This document shows positions 56,596 through 64,000 of a stretch of 64,000 nucleotides of DNA, one piece after another. A program made the position numbers and the translations under genes. This DNA is from Bacteroides uniformis (GTDB lineage Bacteria; Bacteroidota; Bacteroidia; Bacteroidales; Bacteroidaceae), in the NCBI RefSeq assembly GCF_025147485.1, contig NZ_CP102263.1, forward strand, positions 4,565,453-4,629,452, read 5' to 3'. The stretch's first letter is position 1; each line of letters opens with the position of its first letter. Under the pieces are notes generated by a model. It did not search any database, had not been told where the DNA came from, and saw nothing but the letters and a program-made list of their open reading frames with translations.

Positions 56596-57567
56596 ATGAT
56601 GGAAAACTCTCCCATACTCGCCGTTGTCGTACCTTGCTACAAAGAAGAGGCAGTGCTGCATGAAACCCATAAACGATTGAGCCAATTATTCGACCGGCTG
56701 ATACAAGCCCGGCAAATTTCCCCGGAAAGCTATATATTATATGTAAACGACGGAAGCACCGACCAGACATGGGCTATCATCAAAGAACTGCACCAAAATA
56801 CGGCCTATGCCTGCGGACTGAACCTGGCAGGAAACGTAGGACACCAGAATGCCCTGCTAGCAGGACTCAATGCAGTAAAAGAGCGTTGCGAGATAGCCAT
56901 CTCCATTGATGCAGACTTGCAAGATGACATCCAAGTGATTCCGGACATGATAAACAGCTATAAAGCGGGCAATGACATCGTTTATGGCGTACGTAAAGAA
57001 CGGAAGACCGACACTTTCTTCAAACGCAACACCGCTTTGGTCTTTTATCGGCTGATGAAGGCAATGGGGGTAAAATCCGTCTACAATCATGCCGACTACC
57101 GCCTGATGAGCCAGCGGGCTGTACAACACCTATGCCGCTTCCGCGAGCGCAACCTTTTTCTTCGGGGACTGGTTCCCCTCATCGGCTACCAGACGGACAG
57201 CGTGTACTACAATCGTGACAAGCGTTTTGCCGGAGAATCAAAGTATCCTTTCCGGAAGATGCTTAATTTTGCCATCGACGGTATCACTTCCTTTTCCGTC
57301 AAACCGGTCCGTATGATTTTTTGGATAGGCTGCATCTTTATTCTTGTGGCACTGTGTGTCACCGGATGGACACTTCACTCTTACACACAGCATAACGCCG
57401 TCCCCGGATGGTCATCACTGATGATTTCCGTCTGGCTGGTAGGAGGTGTGATACTTGTGTCGCTGGGGATTGTAGGCGAATACATCGGCAAAATATACAT
57501 TGAGGTGAAGGACCGACCGCGCTACAATGAAGAAGAACTGCTGATGCCGTCCGGCAAAACAGAATAA
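56596..57567 (+). CDS. GT2 glycosyltransferase, DPM1/ArnC/GtrB-like
   Basis: 323 aa. The GT-A domain starts ILAVVVPCYKEEAVLHETHKRL, has YVNDGSTDQTW, GNVGHQNALLAGL and the metal motif SIDADLQDD, and the KSVYNHADYRLMSQRAV segment. Two C-terminal membrane helices (MIFWIGCIFILVALCVTGW and LMISVWLVGGVILVSLGIVG) are typical of polyisoprenyl-phosphate sugar synthases. It should load a sugar or aminosugar on undecaprenyl phosphate in the cytoplasm, for flipping by GtrA. Confidence 0.92.
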   Translation: MMENSPILAVVVPCYKEEAVLHETHKRLSQLFDRLIQARQISPESYILYVNDGSTDQTWAIIKELHQNTAYACGLNLAGNVGHQNALLAGLNAVKERCEIAISIDADLQDDIQVIPDMINSYKAGNDIVYGVRKERKTDTFFKRNTALVFYRLMKAMGVKSVYNHADYRLMSQRAVQHLCRFRERNLFLRGLVPLIGYQTDSVYYNRDKRFAGESKYPFRKMLNFAIDGITSFSVKPVRMIFWIGCIFILVALCVTGWTLHSYTQHNAVPGWSSLMISVWLVGGVILVSLGIVGEYIGKIYIEVKDRPRYNEEELLMPSGKTE

Positions 57568-57925
57568 AAGAAGCCCATCATCATTCTACACAAAAGTTTT
57601 AAAAAGGAAAAACACTTCTCACACTATCACACTATAATAAAGGTATAGGGAACAGTGTGTGTCTTTCTTGCCGACAAGTTGGCAAGATTTTGCCACCCTA
57701 TTGGCAAGACTTTGCCATAGGCATGGCAAAAGTTTGCCAAAAGCATGACAATGGGTTGGCAAAATTACTCTCTGGCAGACAATGAGTTAACATAACTATC
57801 AAAATCGTATCGTCACATCAGTTTATATCAAAAAACACAAAATCGCTTGCGAAAGCGACATAAATGCCGTATCTTAGTACACGTGCAAGCAAACCATTTT
57901 GCTTACACATGATAAGAATCTGCTT
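57568..57925. other. Intergenic region holding array C
   Basis: 358 bp without a gene. It starts with CACACTAT direct repeats (about 57620-57636), then holds palindromic array C, then a TCGCTT/AAGCGA hairpin (57842-57857) and a weak TATCTTAG -7-like box (57870-57877). Confidence 0.5.
57668..57755. repeat. Four-unit 22-bp palindromic array C
   Basis: Units start at 57668, 57690, 57712 and 57734 and begin TTGCCGACAAGTTGGCAA, TTGCCACCCTATTGGCAA, TTGCCATAGGCATGGCAA and TTGCCAAAAGCATGACAA. The left arm TTGCC and the right arm TGGCAA each recur at exactly 22 bp. A decayed fifth unit starts TTGGCA at 57756. It lies between the GT2 gene and a small membrane-protein gene. Same period and copy number as arrays A and B, different word. 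Confidence 0.88.
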
Positions 57926-58213
57926 ATGGGAACATTAGGCTGCATCAATGACATGCTACAAAGGGATAAAGAGAACCGTGCTCTCCGCAAGTTGAGCAGA
58001 GGACGGATGCGGGAGCACTACAAATACCTTGTAAAAAGGAAAGGTCCTGAGAGAGCCGATGTAACCATTGAGGAAATAGAAGAAATCCGAAGAAATACTA
58101 CTGAAAAGGAATTATCAGATAAAGAACATCTATTCAGGGCAAAGACGATTCTTGCAGCATGTGCTTTAGTCTTGCTTTTATTGGGAGTACTTTGTTATAA
58201 ATTGTTCTTATAA
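57926..58213 (+). CDS. Small tail-anchored membrane protein
   Basis: 95 aa from the ATG at 57926; an in-frame TTG lies 27 bp upstream. The N-terminal 70 residues are highly charged and probably helical (RDKENRALRKLSRGRMREHY, then TIEEIEEIRRNTTEKELSDK). One C-terminal membrane helix (KTILAACALVLLLLGVLCYKLFL) has almost nothing after it, so it should be tail-anchored with the soluble part in the cytoplasm. No known family. Array C lies 170 bp upstream. Confidence 0.7.
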   Translation: MGTLGCINDMLQRDKENRALRKLSRGRMREHYKYLVKRKGPERADVTIEEIEEIRRNTTEKELSDKEHLFRAKTILAACALVLLLLGVLCYKLFL

Positions 58214-58430
58214 GCAGGTCTGAAACCGATTGACAAGAAATCTACCCGGTTAAATTCATCAGCCATTGGCTGGCGATTGAAAGCAGATTCCCATGCTTCA
58301 TAAAAAATTCGCATACTTTTTATATTCGAAGCAGAGAATCAACAACTTGGTTTCCAAAACCAATAAATTAGAAATGAAAAGATTATCTTTGCAAACACAA
58401 TAAATACATTGAAAGACTTTCTGTTAGAAC

Positions 58431-58952
58431 ATGGAACATCTAAAAGCATACATTTTAGCACTTAAAAACATGAATACAGATTTTACAATTAGAATTGCCC
58501 AACAGTCTGATGCCCTTGAACTTATGAGTTTGTTTCAAGAGACAGTCCTCCATATAAACAAACGTGACTATTCAGAAGCAGAAGTGGCAGATTGGGCATC
58601 GTGCGGAAACGACCTCTCCCACATAAAAGACATGATTAAGACACATTATTTTATTGTGGCAACCAATCAACAGTCACAGATTGTCGGCTTTTCATCCATT
58701 ACCCACCAAGGATATTTGCATTCTATGTTTATTCATAAAGATTTTCAAGGTAAAGGCATTGCTACCATACTTCTAAATGAGATAGAACGGTATGCAACCG
58801 CAAGAGGAATCATGCGAATTACATCAGAAGTAAGCCTGACAGCCCGTCCATTCTTTGAGAAAAGAGGCTATATAGTAGAAGTGGAACAGAAACGCAAAGC
58901 CAACCAACTTTATCTCACCAATTTTTGGATGGCGAAAAGGCTGGCTGAATGA
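58431..58952 (+). CDS. GNAT family N-acetyltransferase
   Basis: 173 aa (or 160 if the ATG at 58470, MNTDFTIRIAQQ, is used). The acetyl-CoA site is LHSMFIHKDFQGKGIATILLNEIE (Q/RxxGxG/A), followed by ITSEVSLTARPFFEKRGYIVE. The substrate is unknown. The last codon overlaps the next gene by 4 nt (ATGA at 58949-58952). A TATCTTTG box is at 58384-58391. Confidence 0.87.
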   Translation: MEHLKAYILALKNMNTDFTIRIAQQSDALELMSLFQETVLHINKRDYSEAEVADWASCGNDLSHIKDMIKTHYFIVATNQQSQIVGFSSITHQGYLHSMFIHKDFQGKGIATILLNEIERYATARGIMRITSEVSLTARPFFEKRGYIVEVEQKRKANQLYLTNFWMAKRLAE

Positions 58953-59305
58953 AATCGTATAACGGACGTATTCCTGCTTGTGGTGTCTTTTGTGGTGGTT
59001 GTCCCATATACACAAGAGAAAAAAGTCCCTGCAAAGGAGCAGAACAGAATGGTTCTCGCTGTGAAAAATGTAAAACATTCCATTTATGTTGCTTGGAAAA
59101 AAGAATAACACATTGTTTCCAGTGTTCTGATTTCCCATGTACTAAATTCAAAAGATTTACCAAACGTTGGCTAAAATACGGACAAAACTTCATTGAAAAC
59201 CAAAAGCTTTTAAAAAACGTAGGTGAAGTTAAATTTTTAAAGTATTATAATAAGAGAATCCACAACCAACTTACCAACAATGACAAAAAATCAGGAATAA
59301 AATAA
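58949..59305 (+). CDS. DUF3795 Cys-rich protein
   Basis: 118 aa with many cysteines arranged as in DUF3795 proteins: CGVFCGGCPIYTREKSPCKGAEQNGSRCEKCKTFHLCCLEKRITHCFQCSDFPC. The pairs probably bind zinc or Fe-S. Function is unknown. Translationally coupled to the GNAT gene by an ATGA overlap, suggesting a joint role in modifying or protecting against a small molecule. Confidence 0.82.
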   Translation: MKSYNGRIPACGVFCGGCPIYTREKSPCKGAEQNGSRCEKCKTFHLCCLEKRITHCFQCSDFPCTKFKRFTKRWLKYGQNFIENQKLLKNVGEVKFLKYYNKRIHNQLTNNDKKSGIK

Positions 59306-59339
59306 TAATTTTGTACCTTTCGAAAAACATGTGTTGTAA

Positions 59340-59921
59340 ATGACAGATTTTAATTCATACATGGGCAATATAGACACTGACTTTTTTAGGGAACTGTGTT
59401 TAAGAAACGGAGAACTACGGTATTATAAAAGAAATGAATTTATCCTCCGAGAGGGAGAAGTCGGTTCTTTCTTCGGGTTTATTGTATCCGGTGTAATCAA
59501 ATATACCTGCATCAACCAAACTGAAAACAAAACATATAATGTAGGTTTTTCTTTTGCCAATGAATTTATCTCTGATTATCCCAATTGTTTATACGACATA
59601 AAATCTGAATTGAATATACAAGCAATAACCCCATGTAGAATCTACATCTGTTCTTCCGAATTACTTCTACAAGAATTTGAAGAGAACAAAGAAAATCAAC
59701 GAATAGCCCGTATTGCAGCCGAACAATTATTTTTTCAGTCGTATTCACGTTACTTGGATTTGTTCAGATTTACATCGGAAGAACGCTATCTCCAACTTCT
59801 TAAAAAATGTCCAGAAATCCTACAAATGGTACCCCTAAAAGAAATTGCGTCTTACTTGAAAATAACCCCTATTCACATGAGCCGCATCAGACACAAACAG
59901 AGTTTTGACAGCAAAGAATAA
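59340..59921 (+). CDS. Crp/Fnr family regulator
   Basis: 193 aa with an N-terminal cyclic-nucleotide-binding beta-roll (RYYKRNEFILREGEVGSFFGFIVSGVIKYTC) and a C-terminal helix-turn-helix (LKEIASYLKITPIHMSRIRHK). Cysteines typical of Fnr clusters are missing. The group is common in Bacteroidota and rarely binds cAMP. A TAATTTTG -7 box is at 59306-59313, 27 bp upstream. An inverted repeat at 59950-59970 downstream could be its operator. Confidence 0.85.
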   Translation: MTDFNSYMGNIDTDFFRELCLRNGELRYYKRNEFILREGEVGSFFGFIVSGVIKYTCINQTENKTYNVGFSFANEFISDYPNCLYDIKSELNIQAITPCRIYICSSELLLQEFEENKENQRIARIAAEQLFFQSYSRYLDLFRFTSEERYLQLLKKCPEILQMVPLKEIASYLKITPIHMSRIRHKQSFDSKE

Positions 59922-59949
59922 ACATAGGTTTAGAAATTCAATCATTTAA

Positions 59950-59970
59950 CAATATTCCAAGACAATATTG
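59950..59970. promoter_or_regulatory. Palindrome CAATATT-N7-AATATTG, possible Crp/Fnr operator
   Basis: A 7+7+7 inverted repeat 23 bp upstream of a TATCTTTG box (59993-60000) for the next gene, and just after a Crp/Fnr regulator gene. Confidence 0.4.
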
Positions 59971-60034
59971 ATTCTGTTAGGAAGTTCTCTTTTATCTTTG
60001 CCCTATCCTTTGGCTGATTCAGCGAAAGGCAGGA

Positions 60035-60340
60035 ATGAAAGGAGTTAAACATAGAGTCCTATATATGAGAACAAGAAAAGTATTTAGAATGCCACTTGAT
60101 AAAATTCTTTGTTTATCAGCCAATGCTATATTAACCATTATTGCACTATGGAGTATTGCATCAGTCTTTTTCGAAAACGCCACAATTGATTCTATAATAG
60201 CCCGTTTCAGCGTGGCTTCTGCCTGCATGGCCAACCTATTTTCAAAACATCGCCTTATCCGGATAATATTCCTCATTATGGCATTTGTACTGATAATTGT
60301 TGCAACCGCCCTCTATGTCCATAAAGCAAATAAGATGTAA
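60035..60340 (+). CDS. Small membrane protein of unknown function
   Basis: 101 aa, or 91 from an in-frame ATG at 60065. Two or three hydrophobic helices (LCLSANAILTIIALWSIASVFF, a short middle segment, and IIFLIMAFVLIIVATALYV) with a basic connecting loop (FSKHRLIRI). No family is recognised. A promoter box is at 59993-60000. It may be regulated by the Crp/Fnr protein just upstream. Confidence 0.6.
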   Translation: MKGVKHRVLYMRTRKVFRMPLDKILCLSANAILTIIALWSIASVFFENATIDSIIARFSVASACMANLFSKHRLIRIIFLIMAFVLIIVATALYVHKANKM

Positions 60341-60352
60341 AATACTCAGCAG

Positions 60353-61306
60353 TTATTCCGTCTCATTTTTCCTTTTCTTCCACAGCTGATAACTATTGAT
60401 TATATTCTGCCACAGCACATACGATCCCGGACCGACGGAAGATAACGGATTAAGATAAGTATATGCCATCCAGATGGCAAGCACCGTATTCTTTTGCCCC
60501 AGCGCCTGCCCTCCACTGATGCGCTCACCATAATGACCGCCGATTCTCTTTCCCAAATAGAATTGTATACAGCAGGTTATCAGTCCCGCCAGGGCTATCA
60601 GCAGTTCAACAAATACCGGTGCATCACTATTGACCAATGAACGTACCGTCTGCCCTGAGACAATGGCAAGAGCTACCGCCCACAAATAGAAGGCTGCATC
60701 ATGGAAACCCAACAGAAAATGATGCACCTTCGGCACAAACGCACGCAGAAACCATGCCAGCAAGAAAGGACAAAGCAGCAATGGAAAGACTTTACTCAGA
60801 ATTTTCAGGAATGCAACAAAAAAAGTAATGTCAGCATGAGGCTCCACCAACGGGAAAACCAAAGGAACAGCCACAGCTGCCAGAAGATTGGACAACAACG
60901 TATAGGTCGTCAGGCTGGATGCGCTTCCACCCAGTTTACCGGTAATGACAGCCGCAGCGGTTGCAGTGGGACAAATGAGGCAGACCATTGCACCTTCAAA
61001 CACTTCCCGGTAGACCTCCTCCATAGGGCAACACACCAACAATACCGCAACAATCAAGCAAGAAACCGTCTGGAACAGCAGTAACCATCCATGCCACGAT
61101 TTGGGTTTCAGTTCATGCACCTCCACCTTGCAGAAAGTGAGCAGAAGTTGGGAAAAAATCAAAAGCGGAGTCAGGAAAGCCACTAACCCATTCACATAAG
61201 GTTTGGCAGGCTCCACAAAAGGAATGTCTGCAAAAAAGAAATATCCCAAAGTACCGGCAAGCATTGCCAAAGGCAACGTCCAGTTCTTTATAAAACGAAC
61301 CAGCAT
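60353..61306 (-). CDS. Bile acid:sodium symporter (BASS) family transporter
   Basis: 317 aa with about 9-10 helices. The BASS features are the opening WTLPLAMLAGTLGYFFF, the discontinuous-helix region EGAMVCLICPTATAAAVITGKLGGSASSLTTYTLLSNLLAAVAVPLVFPL and the C-terminal GGQALGQKNTVLAIWMAYTYLNPLSSVGPG. Family members take up bile acids, pantoate, 2-keto acids or other organic anions with Na+. The substrate is unknown here; a bile-acid role would fit the reductase cluster at 3192-6134, but the two are 54 kb apart. A TAACTTTG box is at 61343-61336 (minus). Confidence 0.85.
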   Translation of the reverse strand: MLVRFIKNWTLPLAMLAGTLGYFFFADIPFVEPAKPYVNGLVAFLTPLLIFSQLLLTFCKVEVHELKPKSWHGWLLLFQTVSCLIVAVLLVCCPMEEVYREVFEGAMVCLICPTATAAAVITGKLGGSASSLTTYTLLSNLLAAVAVPLVFPLVEPHADITFFVAFLKILSKVFPLLLCPFLLAWFLRAFVPKVHHFLLGFHDAAFYLWAVALAIVSGQTVRSLVNSDAPVFVELLIALAGLITCCIQFYLGKRIGGHYGERISGGQALGQKNTVLAIWMAYTYLNPLSSVGPGSYVLWQNIINSYQLWKKRKNETE

Positions 61307-61506
61307 ACTTGATTTGCTATTTTAATTATCTGCCGCAAAGTTACGCATATTATCAATACATTGAGCCACTAATTACTCAAACACAGACATTAATTACACT
61401 AAAAATGAGAAGAAGAACAATAAAACTGAACATAATCCATTAGTTTTCTATAAATTTCCACTACATTTGCCAAGCGAAAAGGAAGCATTGTCTTTGCTAC
61501 AATTAT

Positions 61507-62742
61507 ATGAAACTATACAGACGATACATATTATATATAAGTATATGCTTAGGGCTGCTTATCTCCCCCTTTTGCAGTGGCAGCGCTGAAGCGAAAGACT
61601 TTGTTGTCGTTATAGACCCCGGACACGGTGGACACGACCCGGGTGCAGTGGGAAAAATTTCCAAAGAGAAGAATATCAACCTGAATGTAGCACTCAAACT
61701 TGGCAAACAAATCAAGAAGAACTGCCCTGATGTAAAAGTTATCTATACGCGGGACCGGGACATATTCATCCCCCTGGACCGGCGCGCTGAAATTGCCAAT
61801 AACGCCAAAGCTGATTTGTTCATCTCCATACATACCAATGCCCTGGCCAAAAACCGGACGGCCAAAGGAGCCTCCACCTGGACACTGGGTCTGGCAAAAT
61901 CGGATGCCAATCTGGAAGTAGCCAAGCGCGAAAATGCCGTTATCCTCTACGAAAGCGACTACAAGACGCGGTATGCCGGCTTCAATCCCAACTCGGCAGA
62001 GTCCTACATCATCTTCGAATTCATGCAAGACAAATACATGTCACAGAGTGTGCACCTCGCCTCCCTCGTACAAAAGCATTTCCGCCAAACCTGCAAACGT
62101 ACAGATCGGGGCGTGCACCAGGCAGGTTTTCTGGTATTGAAGGCCAGTGCCATGCCAAGCATACTGGTGGAACTCGGATTCATCTCCACACCGGAAGAGG
62201 AACGGTACCTGAACACTGAAGCAGGAACCACCTCACTTGCCAACGGTATCTTCCGCGCTTTCCTCACCTATAAGCGCGAGCAGGAAATCCGGTTGAACGG
62301 AAGCAGCAATACCATTCTTCCGGAGGATGTACCCGAGCCCGTTCAAGAAGAAGGCAACGCAGCTACAGCGACACCGGAAAAGAAAAATGCACCTCAAGCG
62401 GAGAGTAACCAAGCTGCCCAACGCCCGCAAAGGTCAGAAAATGCAGCCGTTTCCCAAACAGAACAGAGCGGCATCGTGTTTAAGATACAGATACTCACTT
62501 CTTCACGTCCTCTGGCCAAGAATGACAAAAGACTGAAAGGACTGAAAGACGTGGATTATTATAAAGAAGGCGGAATCTACAAATATACGTACGGCGCATC
62601 ACCCGATTACAACAAGGTGCTGCGCAGCAAACGTAGCATTACGGACAAATTCAAGGACGCATTCATCATTGCGTTCAAGAATGGAGAAAAGATAAACGTC
62701 AACACAGCCATCAGCGAATTTAAAAAGAACAGAAATAAATAA
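61507..62742 (+). CDS. N-acetylmuramoyl-L-alanine amidase with C-terminal SPOR-like domain
   Basis: 411 aa with a signal peptide (up to about residue 28). The Amidase_3 zinc site is in VVIDPGHGGHDPGAVG, later FISIHTNA and the catalytic glutamate in PSILVELGFIS. A Pro/Glu/Gln-rich linker (about 265-320) leads to a SPOR-like domain (VFKIQILTSSRPLAKNDKRL onward) that would target denuded glycan at the septum. It splits daughter cell walls. Followed by an MCE gene after 13 bp. Confidence 0.92.
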   Translation: MKLYRRYILYISICLGLLISPFCSGSAEAKDFVVVIDPGHGGHDPGAVGKISKEKNINLNVALKLGKQIKKNCPDVKVIYTRDRDIFIPLDRRAEIANNAKADLFISIHTNALAKNRTAKGASTWTLGLAKSDANLEVAKRENAVILYESDYKTRYAGFNPNSAESYIIFEFMQDKYMSQSVHLASLVQKHFRQTCKRTDRGVHQAGFLVLKASAMPSILVELGFISTPEEERYLNTEAGTTSLANGIFRAFLTYKREQEIRLNGSSNTILPEDVPEPVQEEGNAATATPEKKNAPQAESNQAAQRPQRSENAAVSQTEQSGIVFKIQILTSSRPLAKNDKRLKGLKDVDYYKEGGIYKYTYGASPDYNKVLRSKRSITDKFKDAFIIAFKNGEKINVNTAISEFKKNRNK

Positions 62743-62755
62743 CAAAAGATACATC

Positions 62756-63649
62756 ATGAAGTATATTACAAAAGAAGTTAGAATAGGAATAGCAGGCATA
62801 GCTGCACTTTGCATATTGGTATACGGCATCAACTACCTGAAAGGGATAAATATGTTCAAGCCCTCCAGCTATTTCTACGTGAAATTCCAGAATGTCAATG
62901 GGCTGACAAAATCCAGCCCGGTCTTTGCCGACGGCTTCCGCGTGGGTATTGTCCGCGACTTGTACTACGACTATACCCAACCGGGCAAAGTCGTTGCCGA
63001 AATAGATGTTGACCCAGAGCTGCGCATTCCCAAAGGAAGTACGGCAGAACTGGCAGCCGAAATGCTTGGCGGCGTAAAGATGAACCTGCTGCTTGCCAAT
63101 AACCCACGGGAGAAATACCAGATTGGAGACACAATCCCCGGCGTGCTGAACAACGGAATGATGGAAAAAGTTGCCACCATGATGCCGCAAGTAGAGAAGA
63201 TGCTGCCCAAGCTGGATTCCATCCTCGCATCCTTAAATGTCATACTAGCCGACCCCGCCATCCCTGCAACCTTGCATAACGTACAAGATTTAACAGCAAG
63301 TATGGCCGTCACAAGCCGCCAGTTGCAAACTCTAATGAAGGATGATATTCCACAACTGACCGGCAAGCTCAATACCATTGGAGACAACTTTGCACTCATT
63401 TCCAACAACTTAAAGGAGATAGATTATGCTGCCGCCATGCAAAAGGTAGACGCAACTTTGAACAATGTAAAAATGATTACAGACAAATTGAACCAGAAAG
63501 ACAATACCGTCGGACTTTTGCTAAACGACCCTTCTCTATATAATAATCTGAACGCCACCACTGCCAACGCAGCAAGTTTATTGGAAGACTTGAAATCGCA
63601 TCCGAAACGATACGTCCATTTCTCCCTATTCGGCAAGAAAGATAAGTAA
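62756..63649 (+). CDS. MlaD/MCE domain lipid-transport protein
   Basis: 297 aa: an N-terminal membrane anchor (EVRIGIAGIAALCILVYGINYLKG), then one MCE domain (SYFYVKFQNVNGLTKSSPVFADGFRVGIVRDLYYDY to LGGVKMNLLLAN), then an alpha-helical region and a C-terminal NDPSLYNNLNATTANAASLLEDLKSHPKRYVHFSLFG. It is the periplasmic substrate-binding part of an Mla-type phospholipid transport system; the ATPase and permease genes are not here. The 13-bp gap from the amidase gene indicates cotranscription. Confidence 0.9.
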   Translation: MKYITKEVRIGIAGIAALCILVYGINYLKGINMFKPSSYFYVKFQNVNGLTKSSPVFADGFRVGIVRDLYYDYTQPGKVVAEIDVDPELRIPKGSTAELAAEMLGGVKMNLLLANNPREKYQIGDTIPGVLNNGMMEKVATMMPQVEKMLPKLDSILASLNVILADPAIPATLHNVQDLTASMAVTSRQLQTLMKDDIPQLTGKLNTIGDNFALISNNLKEIDYAAAMQKVDATLNNVKMITDKLNQKDNTVGLLLNDPSLYNNLNATTANAASLLEDLKSHPKRYVHFSLFGKKDK

Positions 63650-64000
63650 AAGATGGACGTTATATAGATTTTGTCTAAATAATAAGTCTATAAAGGAATT
63701 AAAAGGAAAGCCCTCATTTGCTCTATACAAGGAGCGAAAAAGGGCTTTTTCCTGCTCTGGGCACAGAAAGAAAACAAGAGACGCAAAGCTACATAAACCA
63801 CTATATGACAAAGTATTAGATAAATGCAACACACCTTATATAAGGAGTATACTCATAGTAACCGATAAGTAGCTGAAAGTAAAGAGCTTATTACTTTCCC
63901 TAAAAACGCAAGAAAAAAAGGATTTGTTTTTCTCGAATAAGATTGCCAATTTTGCAATCGTAGAAGTTATGCTTAATTAATAAATGTATTTATAGCCGTT
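63650..64000. other. Gene-free tail of the window
   Basis: A weak terminator follows the MCE gene (AAAGCCCT/AGGGCTTT, 63707-63714 with 63741-63748, then Ts). A 12-bp perfect palindrome CCTTATATAAGG is at 63834-63845, and a GATTGC/GCAATC hairpin is near 63942-63960. No gene is seen to the edge. Confidence 0.5.

Noticed and set aside
63650..64000. Replication origin at the window end
   Set aside because: No TTATCCACA-type DnaA boxes and no replication gene in view.

Overview
The window is chromosomal DNA of a gut Bacteroidota, most likely Bacteroides or a close relative. Many starts are preceded by the Bacteroides-type promoter (a TTTG box, about 19 nt, then TAnnTTTG), and AT-rich spacers alternate with coding DNA of moderate GC. 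The gene set also fits: paired methylmalonyl-CoA mutase subunits, long-form citrate synthase, AsnA, an HIG-type HU-like protein and PepSY-like secreted proteins. I cannot name the species from sequence alone. Layout: 1-179 is the N-terminus of a TonB-type protein (-). 442-3131 carries cmk, ispH and pfkA (+). 3192-6134 is a three-gene steroid/bile-acid-type redox cluster (SDR, Old Yellow Enzyme, steroid 5-alpha-reductase family; -). 6381-11144 is the oxidative TCA operon acnA-icd-gltA (-). 11277-13172 is a superfamily I helicase (+). 13234-19550 is the branched-chain amino acid operon ilvD-ilvB-ilvN-acyl-ACP thioesterase-ilvC (-), headed by a complete transcription attenuator with an Ile/Leu/Val-rich leader peptide. 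19806-22657 has slyD, a CyuA/YhaM-type desulfidase and a lipoprotein. 23177-27282 is aroC-M20 peptidase-anmK-Nudix (+). 27294-33891 has topB, a candidate small RNA and mutB/mutA (-). 34162-37986 has an AspT-type exchanger, a second cytidylate-kinase-like gene and a MATE transporter. 38244-43841 has an HU-like protein, lysS, gpsA, pgi and a HAD phosphatase (+). 43897-48614 is an AT-richer accessory stretch: an orphan PD-(D/E)XK nuclease-like gene, a PepSY-like protein, an esterase, a MerR regulator, a phosphatase relative lacking its nucleophilic cysteine, and msrA. 48736-50828 has tRNA-Arg(CCG), asnA and ung. 50832-57567 is envelope assembly: LptD, an HD hydrolase, an ArnT-like GT39, GtrA and a GT2. 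57926-60340 holds small accessory genes (tail-anchored protein, GNAT, DUF3795, Crp/Fnr). 60353-63649 ends with a bile-acid/Na+ symporter-family transporter, a cell-wall amidase and an MlaD/MCE protein. The most unusual signals are not genes. Three intergenic regions (6271-6358, 38112-38199, 57668-57755) each hold four palindromic units at exactly 22-bp period, and each array has its own unrelated word, which suggests a shared but undescribed type of regulatory or selfish element. The second notable item is the fully readable ilv attenuator, with leader peptide, antiterminator and terminator.
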